From Nitrospirota bacterium (GTDB lineage Bacteria > JACPQY01), in contig JACPAV010000022.1 of assembly GCA_016180645.1 (NCBI GenBank), forward strand, positions 1-59,716: 59,716 nucleotides of DNA, written 5' to 3'. This document shows, piece by piece, positions 1-7,459 of the stretch. Each line of letters begins with the position of its first letter. The stretch's first letter is position 1. Both the position numbers and the translations under genes were made by a program. The notes under the pieces were generated by a model. The model was not told the origin of the DNA, made no database searches, and was given only the letters and a program-made list of their open reading frames with translations.

Positions 1-1
1 G

Positions 2-118
2 GTTAAGATAATCTCCTTTCCAAAGATCCTCTCGGTCACGAAGAAAGAGGACAGAATCACTGAACAGTTACAGGAGGACATTTTCACTGAACTACCACAG
101 TCAGCAGCCCTCATTTGA
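2..118 (+). CDS. C-terminal fragment of an unrecognised protein (truncated by window edge)
   Basis: A frame open from the first bases ends at TGA 116-118 and encodes 38 residues, with stretches such as VTKKEDRITEQLQEDIF and TELPQSAALI. The mix of charged and hydrophobic residues is protein-like. Its base composition is clearly less GC-rich than the following genes, which may mean a different origin. The family cannot be recognised from the tail alone. From 119 to 211 I see only intergenic sequence. Confidence 0.45.
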   Translation, partial: VKIISFPKILSVTKKEDRITEQLQEDIFTELPQSAALI

Positions 119-211
119 CCCCCTCACCGGCGACGCCGACGCCTCCGAGGCGTTCCGGAGTGCGTGGCTCCGATTTCTGACTCTGGTGAAGGAATAGATT
201 TCGTCGGCTGC

Positions 212-1963
212 CTACAGCTTGAACCGGCTCATCCGCTGCATCAGTTCGGAGCCGAGCGCGGACAGAGTTCCCGCCTCCGTATTCAACTGCTGGAAGGCCG
301 CGGCGCTCTCCTGGACCAGTTTGGAAATGGATGTGAGCGCGCCGGCTACCTCGTCGCTGGCCTTGGCCTGCTGATCCGTCGCAACGCGGATCTCCGCTGA
401 CAGTTTCGACGCCTGGGCCGTGCCGGACAGAATCTCATCGAGCGCCTTCCCCGCCTGCACCGTGAGCGTGGCCGTTTCATTGGTCACCTTCGATGTCCGC
501 TCGACCGCCGCCAACGTCTTGTTCGCCCCCTCTCCGATGTTCTCGATGATGGACGTGATGTTTCCCGCCTCGGAGGCCGCCTTCTCGGCCAGCTTGCGCA
601 CTTCGTCCGCCACCACCGCAAAACCGCTGCCGGCCTCTCCCGCTCTCGCCGCCTCAATGGCCGCGTTGAGCGCCAGCATGTTGGTCTGAGCAGCGATCCC
701 TTCAATCGTCTTCACGATCTCTCCCACGCGCCGGCAGTTCTGGTTGAGCTGCGTCATGTCCTGCACGGCATCACGCACGGCCATCTCGGTCGCCTCCAGT
801 CCGCGCAGGCCTTCCGTCATGACATCCTTGCTCCGGCGCGCCAGTTCCGTGATCTCCTTCATTCGCGTGTCGGCGTGGCCGGAATTCGTGGCGACCTCCT
901 GAACCGCCGTCGCCAATTGCGTCACGGCCGCCGCCACGTCCTCGATCCGCGCCTGATGCTCCTGCACCGTGCCGATGGTTCGGCCCGACACCGCCTTGAT
1001 CTCGGCAGCCGCCGATTCCGTCTTGCGCACCGTCTCGTCCACGTGGGCCAGCAGTCCGCGCAAGTTCGTCTGCATGGTCGTAAACAGTCGTCCGATGTCC
1101 CCCGGAAGCGCGCCGTCCGTCCGGCTGAAATCCCCCTTCGAAAGCGTCTCCGTCTGCCGCGCGAGTTCACCCAGCACCCCGAGCACTTGGTTGAAGGAGC
1201 GACGCATCGCCGCGATCTCATCGCGCAGCTTGACCTCCAGCGGCTCCTGGTTGAGCTTCCCCCCCGCGAGGTCGTCCAGCACGCGCGTGACCTTCTGGAC
1301 GGGTTGACTGATCGTCACCGTAAACACCAGCGCCAGGACCATACTCAACATCACCGCCCCCAGAGCCGCGCCTGATCCGACGAAGGCCGCAAATCGTTTC
1401 CGAAGGGTCGCCAGGTGCTTGAGTGAAAAACTCATGCTGACCGCCCCCATGACCTCGCCCTTCTTGACATCGTGACACTCCCCGCAAGACCCCCGGGCCA
1501 CGATCGGCACCACGTAATCGAACATGTTTCCCCGCCCGTTCTTGACGACCATCGTTTGAGGGGCGCCCGAAGAGAGGGCCTCCCGCTCGATGTCATTCTT
1601 CGGCTGCTTCTCCGGACCGTGCGGAACGTCCTCATCCTCGTTCAGGACCTCCGCGTGGATGATCCGCAGCTCCGCAATCGTCGTGGATTCCAGTAGATGT
1701 TTGACGATCGATCCCGCACGCTCTCCTTCGTCGGCTTCCATAAGCTGGATGAGACCCTCCGTCACTGCCGTGCCCGTCATTTTCGCGGCGTTCAGCTCCT
1801 GCTCCAGCGAGAACTTTCCCTGCACCCACAGGGCGATGACGAGAATCGCCGCCATGACCAGCGCGAAATTGCCGACCAAGGTGACGATGACTCGTTGATT
1901 AAGCGACTTGAAGTTGAAAAGGCCGTCCACCCGGCGGACCCAACCGAGCACCATTTCCTTCAT
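212..1963 (-). CDS. Methyl-accepting chemotaxis protein with periplasmic c-type heme motif
   Basis: 583-aa transmembrane chemoreceptor. TM1 lies at about residues 24-48 and TM2 at about 192-217, enclosing a periplasmic sensor of about 140 residues. The sensor carries CGECH at 160-164, a CxxCH motif for covalent heme c, so it probably senses redox state, O2, NO or CO. A HAMP domain follows (about 218-270), then a coiled-coil signalling domain whose hairpin tip contains [20 protein letters not shown], the CheA/CheW contact region. The ATG at 1963 follows a purine-rich GAGGTGAAGG. It lies 4 nt downstream of the two-CW gene and is probably co-transcribed with it. Heme-containing MCPs of this layout are known from Geobacter-type deltaproteobacteria; the ligand here is inferred. 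Confidence 0.93.
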   Translation of the reverse strand: MKEMVLGWVRRVDGLFNFKSLNQRVIVTLVGNFALVMAAILVIALWVQGKFSLEQELNAAKMTGTAVTEGLIQLMEADEGERAGSIVKHLLESTTIAELRIIHAEVLNEDEDVPHGPEKQPKNDIEREALSSGAPQTMVVKNGRGNMFDYVVPIVARGSCGECHDVKKGEVMGAVSMSFSLKHLATLRKRFAAFVGSGAALGAVMLSMVLALVFTVTISQPVQKVTRVLDDLAGGKLNQEPLEVKLRDEIAAMRRSFNQVLGVLGELARQTETLSKGDFSRTDGALPGDIGRLFTTMQTNLRGLLAHVDETVRKTESAAAEIKAVSGRTIGTVQEHQARIEDVAAAVTQLATAVQEVATNSGHADTRMKEITELARRSKDVMTEGLRGLEATEMAVRDAVQDMTQLNQNCRRVGEIVKTIEGIAAQTNMLALNAAIEAARAGEAGSGFAVVADEVRKLAEKAASEAGNITSIIENIGEGANKTLAAVERTSKVTNETATLTVQAGKALDEILSGTAQASKLSAEIRVATDQQAKASDEVAGALTSISKLVQESAAAFQQLNTEAGTLSALGSELMQRMSRFKL

Positions 1964-1967
1964 GCCT

Positions 1968-2276
1968 TCACCTCGCCGCCGGACGCCGTTCCTGGCCCGG
2001 TTTCAAGAGCTGGAAAAACGCCCCCTGTTCGCTCCGGACCAACTGGTAGAACTCGCAACCCATGCAACTCACCTCTTTCTCGGCAAAACTTCCCTGAACC
2101 TTCCCACCGCAAAATGTCCCCGCCACCGCCCAGCAAATCCGGCCGGCAAACTTTCCCCCATTGATGCCTCCACCGGATACGTCGCCGGACGCCGGACACA
2201 CCCCCATCTCGGGAACCTTCAATCCTCCGGGCTCGCGCCCGCATTTCTTGAACTCCCAGCAGTTCGTCTTGGCCAT
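1968..2276 (-). CDS. Two-CW domain cysteine-rich small protein
   Basis: 102-aa soluble protein starting [18 protein letters not shown], with cysteines at 6, 12, 27, 48, 56, 71 and 74 and two Cys-Trp pairs (NCW and ICW). This is the hallmark of the small two-CW family often found beside chemoreceptors and sensor kinases. The cysteines could bind a metal or Fe-S centre or act as a redox switch; the function is not established. The start is fixed by an AGAGGAGG ribosome site 6 nt upstream. It is the first gene of a two-gene operon with the heme MCP, so a shared redox-sensing role is plausible. Confidence 0.8.
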   Translation of the reverse strand: MAKTNCWEFKKCGREPGGLKVPEMGVCPASGDVSGGGINGGKFAGRICWAVAGTFCGGKVQGSFAEKEVSCMGCEFYQLVRSEQGAFFQLLKPGQERRPAAR

Positions 2277-2406
2277 TTCAGCCTCCTCTCGATTCGATGC
2301 GGAAGTCCTACGTTTCCGATGGAACCCTCGAAAACGGCTCTCGGTTCACCCCTTCATCGGCCATGCCCGTTGGGCCTATCGATAGCAGTTGCCACGGCGT
2401 CCTGAA

Positions 2407-2420
2407 ATGACCCAAGTCAT
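2407..2420. promoter_or_regulatory. FNR-type palindrome upstream of the hybrid kinase gene
   Basis: Perfect dyad ATGAC-CCAA-GTCAT, close to the FNR/DNR consensus TTGAT-N4-ATCAA. It lies about 100 nt upstream of the kinase start. The same dyad in the other orientation lies just upstream of the Crp/Fnr gene at 4449. It is probably bound by that regulator. Confidence 0.55.
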
Positions 2421-2521
2421 GAACGATTAGCTGATGTGGATCACCATTCAAACATGTCAGACCGATTCTTTGTTGATCGCACTCATGTTCTAAGGCGGAT
2501 GTCGGTCTGTACCATGGGACT

Positions 2522-4375
2522 ATGGAACAGATCACCGCGAATCCTCCGGCCACTTCCGTAGCTCCCCTTCCCGAGGCGGGAGCCGGCCGGTTCACCCGCG
2601 CCGAGCAGCGCATCCGAAAAGGCCTCTGGATCTATCTCGTTATTCGGTGGGTGATCGCCGGCACCCTCTCACTCATTCCCATCATCATCGTCCCCTTCGG
2701 CCTCTCCATGGGCAACGGCTTCCTGGTGGCCGCCTTCGCGTGCATTACGCTGAGCAATGTCCTCGTGCACTGGCAGTTCCGCCGGCTGATTCAGACGCCC
2801 AAACTCCTGCTCCTGTCCTTCATCTTCGATTCGGTCCTCGCGGAAATCGTGATCCACGTGGGAGGCGGCGACGCCTATGGCCTCCGTTACTTCGGTCTGA
2901 TCGTAGTTCTCTTCGCAACCACATTGCTCCCCCCCCGCTTCTCGCTGGTCTCGGTCGGCTCGTTCCTACTGAGTCACGTCGCTCTCGAAACCTTGGAGTT
3001 CCTCGGTGGGTTGCCTCCCGGCCAAGGCATGAATGCGTCCGCCTTCACCCCCCTTGAGCGCCTGTTCTACGGAATCGTGCCCGACGCGTTTATCGTATGG
3101 GCGGTCTGGTGGGGCGTGGCGATGGTCACGGATCAGCTCACAAGGGAAATTCGATCCGGAGAAGAACGCGCGGACGAACTGGATGTGCTCGTCCGCTCCG
3201 CCACCGAGCGCATCGAACAGACCCAAAAGGCGCTGATACAGTCCGAGAAACTCTCGGCACTCGGACAGGTCATCTCCGGCGTGACGCACGAGCTCAACAA
3301 CCCGCTCACCGGCGTCATCGGGTACGCTCAACTCCTGAAGGAGTCCGCATCGAGTCCCGATCAGCGGGCGATTCTGGACAAGCTCCTGCGCGAAGCCGAA
3401 CGCTCGAAAAGGATCGTGAACAATCTTCTGGTCCACACCCGGCACTATCAGTCCGAGAAAGTCCCGATCGACCTGAATGCATTCGTGCGCGAGGTGCGGG
3501 AACTTCGCGAATACCAAGCGGGACTCCAGAACATTCGCTTCGAATGCGAATTGGATCCAAATCTTCCCAAGACGATGGGAGAGCCGGACCACCTCCGCCA
3601 AGCCCTCATCAACATCGTGCTCAATGCAGAACAGGCGTTGCAAGATAGACTGGAATCCGGCCGGAAAATTCGAATTTCCTCGCAGGTTGAACCGCCATCT
3701 TTGCCCGGAGCGAACGGGTTCGCACATGGACGAATCCGGATTGCCATCTGGAACAACGGCCCGGCGATCCCGCCCAATGTTTTGTCTCGTCTGTTCGAAC
3801 CGTTCTTCACCACGAAACCCCCGGGCAAGGGGACGGGGCTCGGCCTCTACCTGGTGCACAATATTCTTGTCGATCACGGAGGATCCATTCGCGTTGAGAG
3901 TGATCCATCGCGGGGCACGACCTTCACTCTGGATCTACCTGTTATCCCGTCGCCGGCACCCGTTGCGGCTACGATACCGGTCCCCCCTCATGTCGAGACT
4001 CCGGCCCCAAAGCCGCCCAAGCTTGTCCTAGTGGTGGATGATGAGGACTTCATCCTTGACCTCCTGTCCCAGGCGCTGAAGTCGGACGGGCACCGCGTCC
4101 TTACCGCCCGAGATGGAGTCGAGGCGCTCGATGTGCTGAAGACCGCCGAGCCAGGCGTCATCTTGATGGACTTCCGAATGCCGCGTATGGACGGTGAGTC
4201 ACTAGTGGGCGAAATCGAACGCTGTTATCCGGCCCTGATGAACCGTATGGTCATCATGTCCGGGAGCAGCGGACTCGGAGGGCTCGATCGCCTCCTCCGA
4301 GAGAAACCCCATCTGCGGCACATCCAGAAACCGTTCGACCTGAGGGCGGTGAAGGCATTGATCGGCTCGATGTAA
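2522..4375 (+). CDS. Hybrid sensor histidine kinase with C-terminal receiver domain
   Basis: 617 aa. The N-terminal ~200 residues form about six membrane helices of the kind seen in MASE-type integral sensors, with no periplasmic domain. A linker coiled coil (about 205-245) leads to a HisKA domain with the H-box around His256 (THELNNPLTGVIGYAQLL). The HATPase_c domain (about 350-475) shows the N box NIVLNAEQAL and the G boxes GKGTGLGL. A Pro-rich linker joins a receiver domain (about 500-617) with the acidic pair DDED and phospho-acceptor Asp550 (ILMDFRMPRMDG). A phosphorelay or feedback role is likely. Start ATG 2522. The next gene is an FNR-like regulator, and both have matching upstream dyads. 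Confidence 0.9.
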   Translation: MEQITANPPATSVAPLPEAGAGRFTRAEQRIRKGLWIYLVIRWVIAGTLSLIPIIIVPFGLSMGNGFLVAAFACITLSNVLVHWQFRRLIQTPKLLLLSFIFDSVLAEIVIHVGGGDAYGLRYFGLIVVLFATTLLPPRFSLVSVGSFLLSHVALETLEFLGGLPPGQGMNASAFTPLERLFYGIVPDAFIVWAVWWGVAMVTDQLTREIRSGEERADELDVLVRSATERIEQTQKALIQSEKLSALGQVISGVTHELNNPLTGVIGYAQLLKESASSPDQRAILDKLLREAERSKRIVNNLLVHTRHYQSEKVPIDLNAFVREVRELREYQAGLQNIRFECELDPNLPKTMGEPDHLRQALINIVLNAEQALQDRLESGRKIRISSQVEPPSLPGANGFAHGRIRIAIWNNGPAIPPNVLSRLFEPFFTTKPPGKGTGLGLYLVHNILVDHGGSIRVESDPSRGTTFTLDLPVIPSPAPVAATIPVPPHVETPAPKPPKLVLVVDDEDFILDLLSQALKSDGHRVLTARDGVEALDVLKTAEPGVILMDFRMPRMDGESLVGEIERCYPALMNRMVIMSGSSGLGGLDRLLREKPHLRHIQKPFDLRAVKALIGSM

Positions 4376-4398
4376 CCTATTGTCACCACGCTTATTGT

Positions 4399-4436
4399 TT
4401 GACTTGGGTCATACATGATTGATTGACTCGGGTGCA
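4399..4436. promoter_or_regulatory. Tandem FNR-type operators upstream of the Crp/Fnr gene
   Basis: TTGAC-TTGG-GTCAT at 4399-4412 matches TTGAY-N4-RTCAA at nine of ten informative bases. A second, weaker copy, TTGAC-TCGG-GTGCA, begins 24 nt later at 4423. The pair ends about 13 nt before the start codon of the regulator, which suggests autoregulation. The first copy is the reverse complement of the core of the 2407 dyad. Confidence 0.55.
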
Positions 4437-4448
4437 CACTGCTCCTGA

Positions 4449-5198
4449 ATGGCCACGAGGAGGCGTTTCACAGGAGCTGGAAAGGCCGCACCGGACGGGG
4501 ATTCAACGCCGAAGTTATGCGACCTGTGCAAGGTGCGCACCCCATGTATCATCGGAAAACTTTCTGCGCTCCCGGATGCCCAGAAGAACTACTCGTTGCC
4601 CGGAGTGCCTCAGACCTTCCGCAAGCGGCAGATCATCTTTCAGACCGGCTCCAAGCCGTACGGCCTCTACGTCGTTTGTTCCGGCCGGGTGAAGGTGTAC
4701 AAGAACACTCCGTCGGGTCGGCTCCTCACCACGCGTATCGCATCGACGGGCGAACTTCTCGGTTATCGAGCCTTCTTCGCCGATGAGACCTACGCGGCCA
4801 ACGCCGAGACTCTGGAGGATACCAGCCTGCGTTTTCTGGACAGGGAAGTCGTTCGTAAGCTGATCCTGACGCAACCCCCGCTGGTTGAAGAAATCCTCCG
4901 CAAGGTCTGCCTGGAACTTCGCTATTCCGAGGACACGCAAGTAGAGCTCCTATACAAGCCGGCGCATGATCGGCTCCGTGGACTCCTGGTCCATCTGGGA
5001 AAAATCTATTCGTCCGACCTGGATCAGAAGGAAGTGGTCATTCCGCTCACCCGGGATGAAATCGCCGATCTGGCCGGTCTCACCTCGGAAACCACCATCC
5101 GACTTCTCCGAGAATTCCAACAGCAGGCCATTGTCGGTACCTCCGGCTACGGCCGACTTACCGTCCACCTCCAAGCCCTCCGCCAGGAAGCCGCGTAG
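4449..5198 (+). CDS. Crp/Fnr-family transcription regulator with FNR-like N-terminal cysteines
   Basis: 249 aa. A cNMP-binding-type beta-roll (about 45-140) and a long dimerisation helix (about 145-180) precede a winged helix-turn-helix (about 195-245) with recognition helix GLTSETTIRLLREF. The extreme N-terminus has Cys24-x2-Cys27-x5-Cys33, the same spacing as the three N-terminal Fe-S ligands of E. coli FNR. The fourth FNR ligand (C122) has no counterpart at the aligned position; Cys77 or Cys154 might serve. An oxygen- or NO-sensing role is therefore plausible but unproven. The Glu and Arg of the recognition helix fit the TGAC half-sites found upstream. It follows the hybrid kinase on the same strand. 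Confidence 0.87.
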   Translation: MATRRRFTGAGKAAPDGDSTPKLCDLCKVRTPCIIGKLSALPDAQKNYSLPGVPQTFRKRQIIFQTGSKPYGLYVVCSGRVKVYKNTPSGRLLTTRIASTGELLGYRAFFADETYAANAETLEDTSLRFLDREVVRKLILTQPPLVEEILRKVCLELRYSEDTQVELLYKPAHDRLRGLLVHLGKIYSSDLDQKEVVIPLTRDEIADLAGLTSETTIRLLREFQQQAIVGTSGYGRLTVHLQALRQEAA

Positions 5199-5258
5199 CA
5201 CCCCGCCCCGAATCGATATCCAACCGCATCCGCCTCGTTACCTCCACTCTCGACCCCT

Positions 5259-5320
5259 GGTAGGCGCACCCTTTACGGGTGCGTCCTCGGCAAAGCGCAA
5301 CCTGAAGCTGACGGCTACCG
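5259..5320. repeat. Interspersed palindromic repeat R1, copy a
   Basis: Contains the hairpin GCACCC-TTTAC-GGGTGC followed by GTCCTCGG and a second, decayed hairpin ending ACGGCTACCG. It shares its order of elements with the reverse complement of 12421-12477 and part of 7331-7459, so it is one member of a dispersed intergenic family. It fills much of the 5199-5412 gap. Confidence 0.65.
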
Positions 5321-5412
5321 CAACGATTGGGCACGGGTTCGTCTTTTTCCCTGATCTGGATCATAGTAGACATCCATGCGCCGCATCAGACTCCGGGGAA
5401 AAGGAGAGAGCC

Positions 5413-6660
5413 ATGAAACGCAGAATTGTGAGCACAATGTTGACTGTCACGGTCGTATTATTGGGAGGGATTGCGACTGCGCGAGGCGATGCAAAGGTAT
5501 CTCTCCAATATCGGCCGCGGATCGAGAACAAGGGGGCCGGGTACCGAACGCCGAAGACCGAAGGATCTTCCGGCTATCTCGAAGCCTCGCATCGGGCCCG
5601 TCTCGGAATCAAGGCCACCCACCCGGATGTTCCAAATGTCAGCGGCGCCGCCGAGATCCAGGACGTACGATTTTTCGGCGAGGAATCGGACACGCTCGCC
5701 GATTACACCGCCGACACCTTCGATCTCCATCAGGGATTCGTGGATGCGTTCGATGAAATCCGCCACATCGGGATCCGCGTCGGACGGCAGGAACTCAACT
5801 ATGATGAGCACCGGCTGTTGGGTAACGTCGACTGGACGCAGCAAGGCCGATCCCACGACGCAGCGGTCCTTCGCTGGGAATCCGGTGCGTACGCCGCCCA
5901 TCTCGGAGGTGCGAAACACCTGAGCGCCGCTCGACTCCAAGGGGGAACGTACAAGAAAGCCTATCCCTCTTACACGAACTACAACGAACTCCTCTTCCTG
6001 TGGGCGAAAGCGCCCGCCGGACCTGTCTCTGCGAGCTACTACGCGGTGTTTGACACGCCGCCGAAAATCTCGACTCGATTCACCACAGGTCCGCGCCTCG
6101 AATCCTCGGCGGGCGGTATCCAGTCGCGCGCCGAAGCCTACTACCAAATCACGAAACAGCGCGACATGGACCGGGCAAGCGGCTACCTGGTCGGCCTGTC
6201 CGCGGGGAAGTCCTTTTCGGCCGGTCCCACCGGTTACTCCACCACGGCGGCTTACGACTTCAGCTCGCCCGATTTCGGCAGCCTATACCCCACCGCCCAC
6301 AAATGGTTCGGCACGATGGATCTGTTCCTCGCATTCCCCGCCGACACCAACAGCAAAGGCTTGCACGATCCCGCGCTGAAACTGTCGGCGACGGGCACCG
6401 ACTGGAAATTGCTCCTCGACCTGCACTATTTCATGCTGGCTGAAGATGTGAACGGCGAAAAGAATCTCGGCCCGGAAGTGGACATCACACTGCCGGTGAA
6501 GTTCAACAACGTCCTGACGCTCACGGCCGGCGTGAGTGCCTTCTTCCCCGGTCCTGGCATGGAAAACCTGAAAGGAACGACACCGGAGGGTGGGACCTTC
6601 ACACCGGCAAGTCTCGAAACCGGGTACTGGTCGTTCCTTATGTTGGACGCGAAGTTCTGA
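5413..6660 (+). CDS. Outer-membrane alginate-export-type porin
   Basis: 415 aa with a signal peptide of about 24 residues (basic start MKRR, hydrophobic core, cleavage after TARG). The mature protein alternates polar and aromatic residues as a beta-barrel does. It has the alginate-export family signature near residue 120: VGRQELNYDEHRLLG followed by WTQQGRSHDA. The family forms 16-18-stranded outer-membrane channels for anionic or hydrophobic substrates; the substrate here is unknown. The start ATG 5413 follows a GGAGAGAG purine run; the upstream in-frame extension lacks a signal peptide and was dropped. It ends in an aromatic-rich C-terminus. Confidence 0.82.
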   Translation: MKRRIVSTMLTVTVVLLGGIATARGDAKVSLQYRPRIENKGAGYRTPKTEGSSGYLEASHRARLGIKATHPDVPNVSGAAEIQDVRFFGEESDTLADYTADTFDLHQGFVDAFDEIRHIGIRVGRQELNYDEHRLLGNVDWTQQGRSHDAAVLRWESGAYAAHLGGAKHLSAARLQGGTYKKAYPSYTNYNELLFLWAKAPAGPVSASYYAVFDTPPKISTRFTTGPRLESSAGGIQSRAEAYYQITKQRDMDRASGYLVGLSAGKSFSAGPTGYSTTAAYDFSSPDFGSLYPTAHKWFGTMDLFLAFPADTNSKGLHDPALKLSATGTDWKLLLDLHYFMLAEDVNGEKNLGPEVDITLPVKFNNVLTLTAGVSAFFPGPGMENLKGTTPEGGTFTPASLETGYWSFLMLDAKF

Positions 6661-6666
6661 AAGCGC

Positions 6667-6745
6667 CGTGGTTCGACTCGCTCACCACGAGCGGTTTTCC
6701 AGGTTGCATCAGGGTCTGAACCGCTCAACCTGAGCTTGTCGAAGG
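6667..6745. repeat. REP-like intergenic repeat (CAACCTGAGCTTGTCGAAGG type)
   Basis: Contains the dyad CGTGGT (6667-6672)/ACCACG (6684-6689) and then CCGCTCAACCTGAGCTTGTC-GAAGG. The latter is the complement of a motif (CCTTCGACAAGCTCAGG) that recurs between genes in many bacterial genomes. It fills most of the space between the porin and the CopD-like gene. Confidence 0.55.
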
Positions 6746-6806
6746 GGGAGCGAGGGGAAAGGAATTCCGCGGGAATTCGGGCGAGTCTTCGTGTAGACTC
6801 CGCGCC

Positions 6807-7316
6807 ATGCACTGGCTCTACGAGGCCTCCGTGTGGCTCCACATCGTCGCGGCAGCCGTGTGGCTCGGCGGGATGGTCTTCGTCGGCGCCGTAGTGGTTC
6901 CCGTCTCTCGCAAGCCCGACTTCCAGAAATCGGCCGCGTCCCTCGTGCACCACACCGGGATCCAGTTCCGGCCGGTCGGATGGATCTGCCTCGGCCTCAT
7001 CGCCTTCACAGGCCTTTTCAATCTGTGGTACCGAGGCGTTCGCGCGGAGGACCTTGTGAGCCTCAACTTCTGGCGCATGCCGTTCTCACAGGCACTCGCT
7101 TACAAGCTCATTTTGTTCTATGTCATCCTCGTGATCAGCGCGGTGCATGACTTCTATCTCGGCCCGAAAGCCACCGCGTCCTGGATGGCAGACCCCAATT
7201 CCCCGAAAACGGCAAAGTATAGGAATCTGGCTTCCAAGCTCGGCCAAATCGGACTCCTGATCTCGCTCGCCATCGTGGCCTTCGCCGTGATGATGGTCCG
7301 CGGACTGCCGTGGTGA
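6807..7316 (+). CDS. CopD-like integral membrane protein
   Basis: 169 aa with four predicted membrane helices. The N-terminus LHIVAAAVWLGGMVFVGAVVVP is the start of the copper-resistance D/DUF-type fold, with His12 and a conserved Trp-x-Gly-Gly-Met stretch. A second histidine in the pair HHTGIQFRPVG follows TM1. Members are thought to handle copper or heme in the inner membrane, but functions are poorly defined. It stands alone behind a REP-like repeat. The following lipoprotein gene begins after another repeat, so co-transcription is uncertain. Confidence 0.7.
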   Translation: MHWLYEASVWLHIVAAAVWLGGMVFVGAVVVPVSRKPDFQKSAASLVHHTGIQFRPVGWICLGLIAFTGLFNLWYRGVRAEDLVSLNFWRMPFSQALAYKLILFYVILVISAVHDFYLGPKATASWMADPNSPKTAKYRNLASKLGQIGLLISLAIVAFAVMMVRGLPW

Positions 7317-7330
7317 TGGGGAGCAGGAAA

Positions 7331-7459
7331 GGTAGGCGCAGCCTTCAGGCTGCGTCCGGTTCGCGGGCTGAAGCCCCATGCCACGGAGGGTATGGGACCA
7401 TGATATGTCGCCGCACCACGGATGGTGCGGCATGGAACATGGCCCGCGGCTACCGCCGC
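7331..7459. repeat. Interspersed palindromic repeat R1, copy c (expanded)
   Basis: Begins GGTAGGCGCAGCCTTCAGGCTGCGTCC, where GCAGCC-TTCA-GGCTGC is a hairpin, and continues with more dyads (CCGCACCA-CGGA-TGGTGCGG) up to GCGGCTACCGCCG. The ends match copies at 5259 and 12421. It abuts the start of the propeller-phosphoesterase gene and makes that gene's upstream start codons unreliable. Confidence 0.6.
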
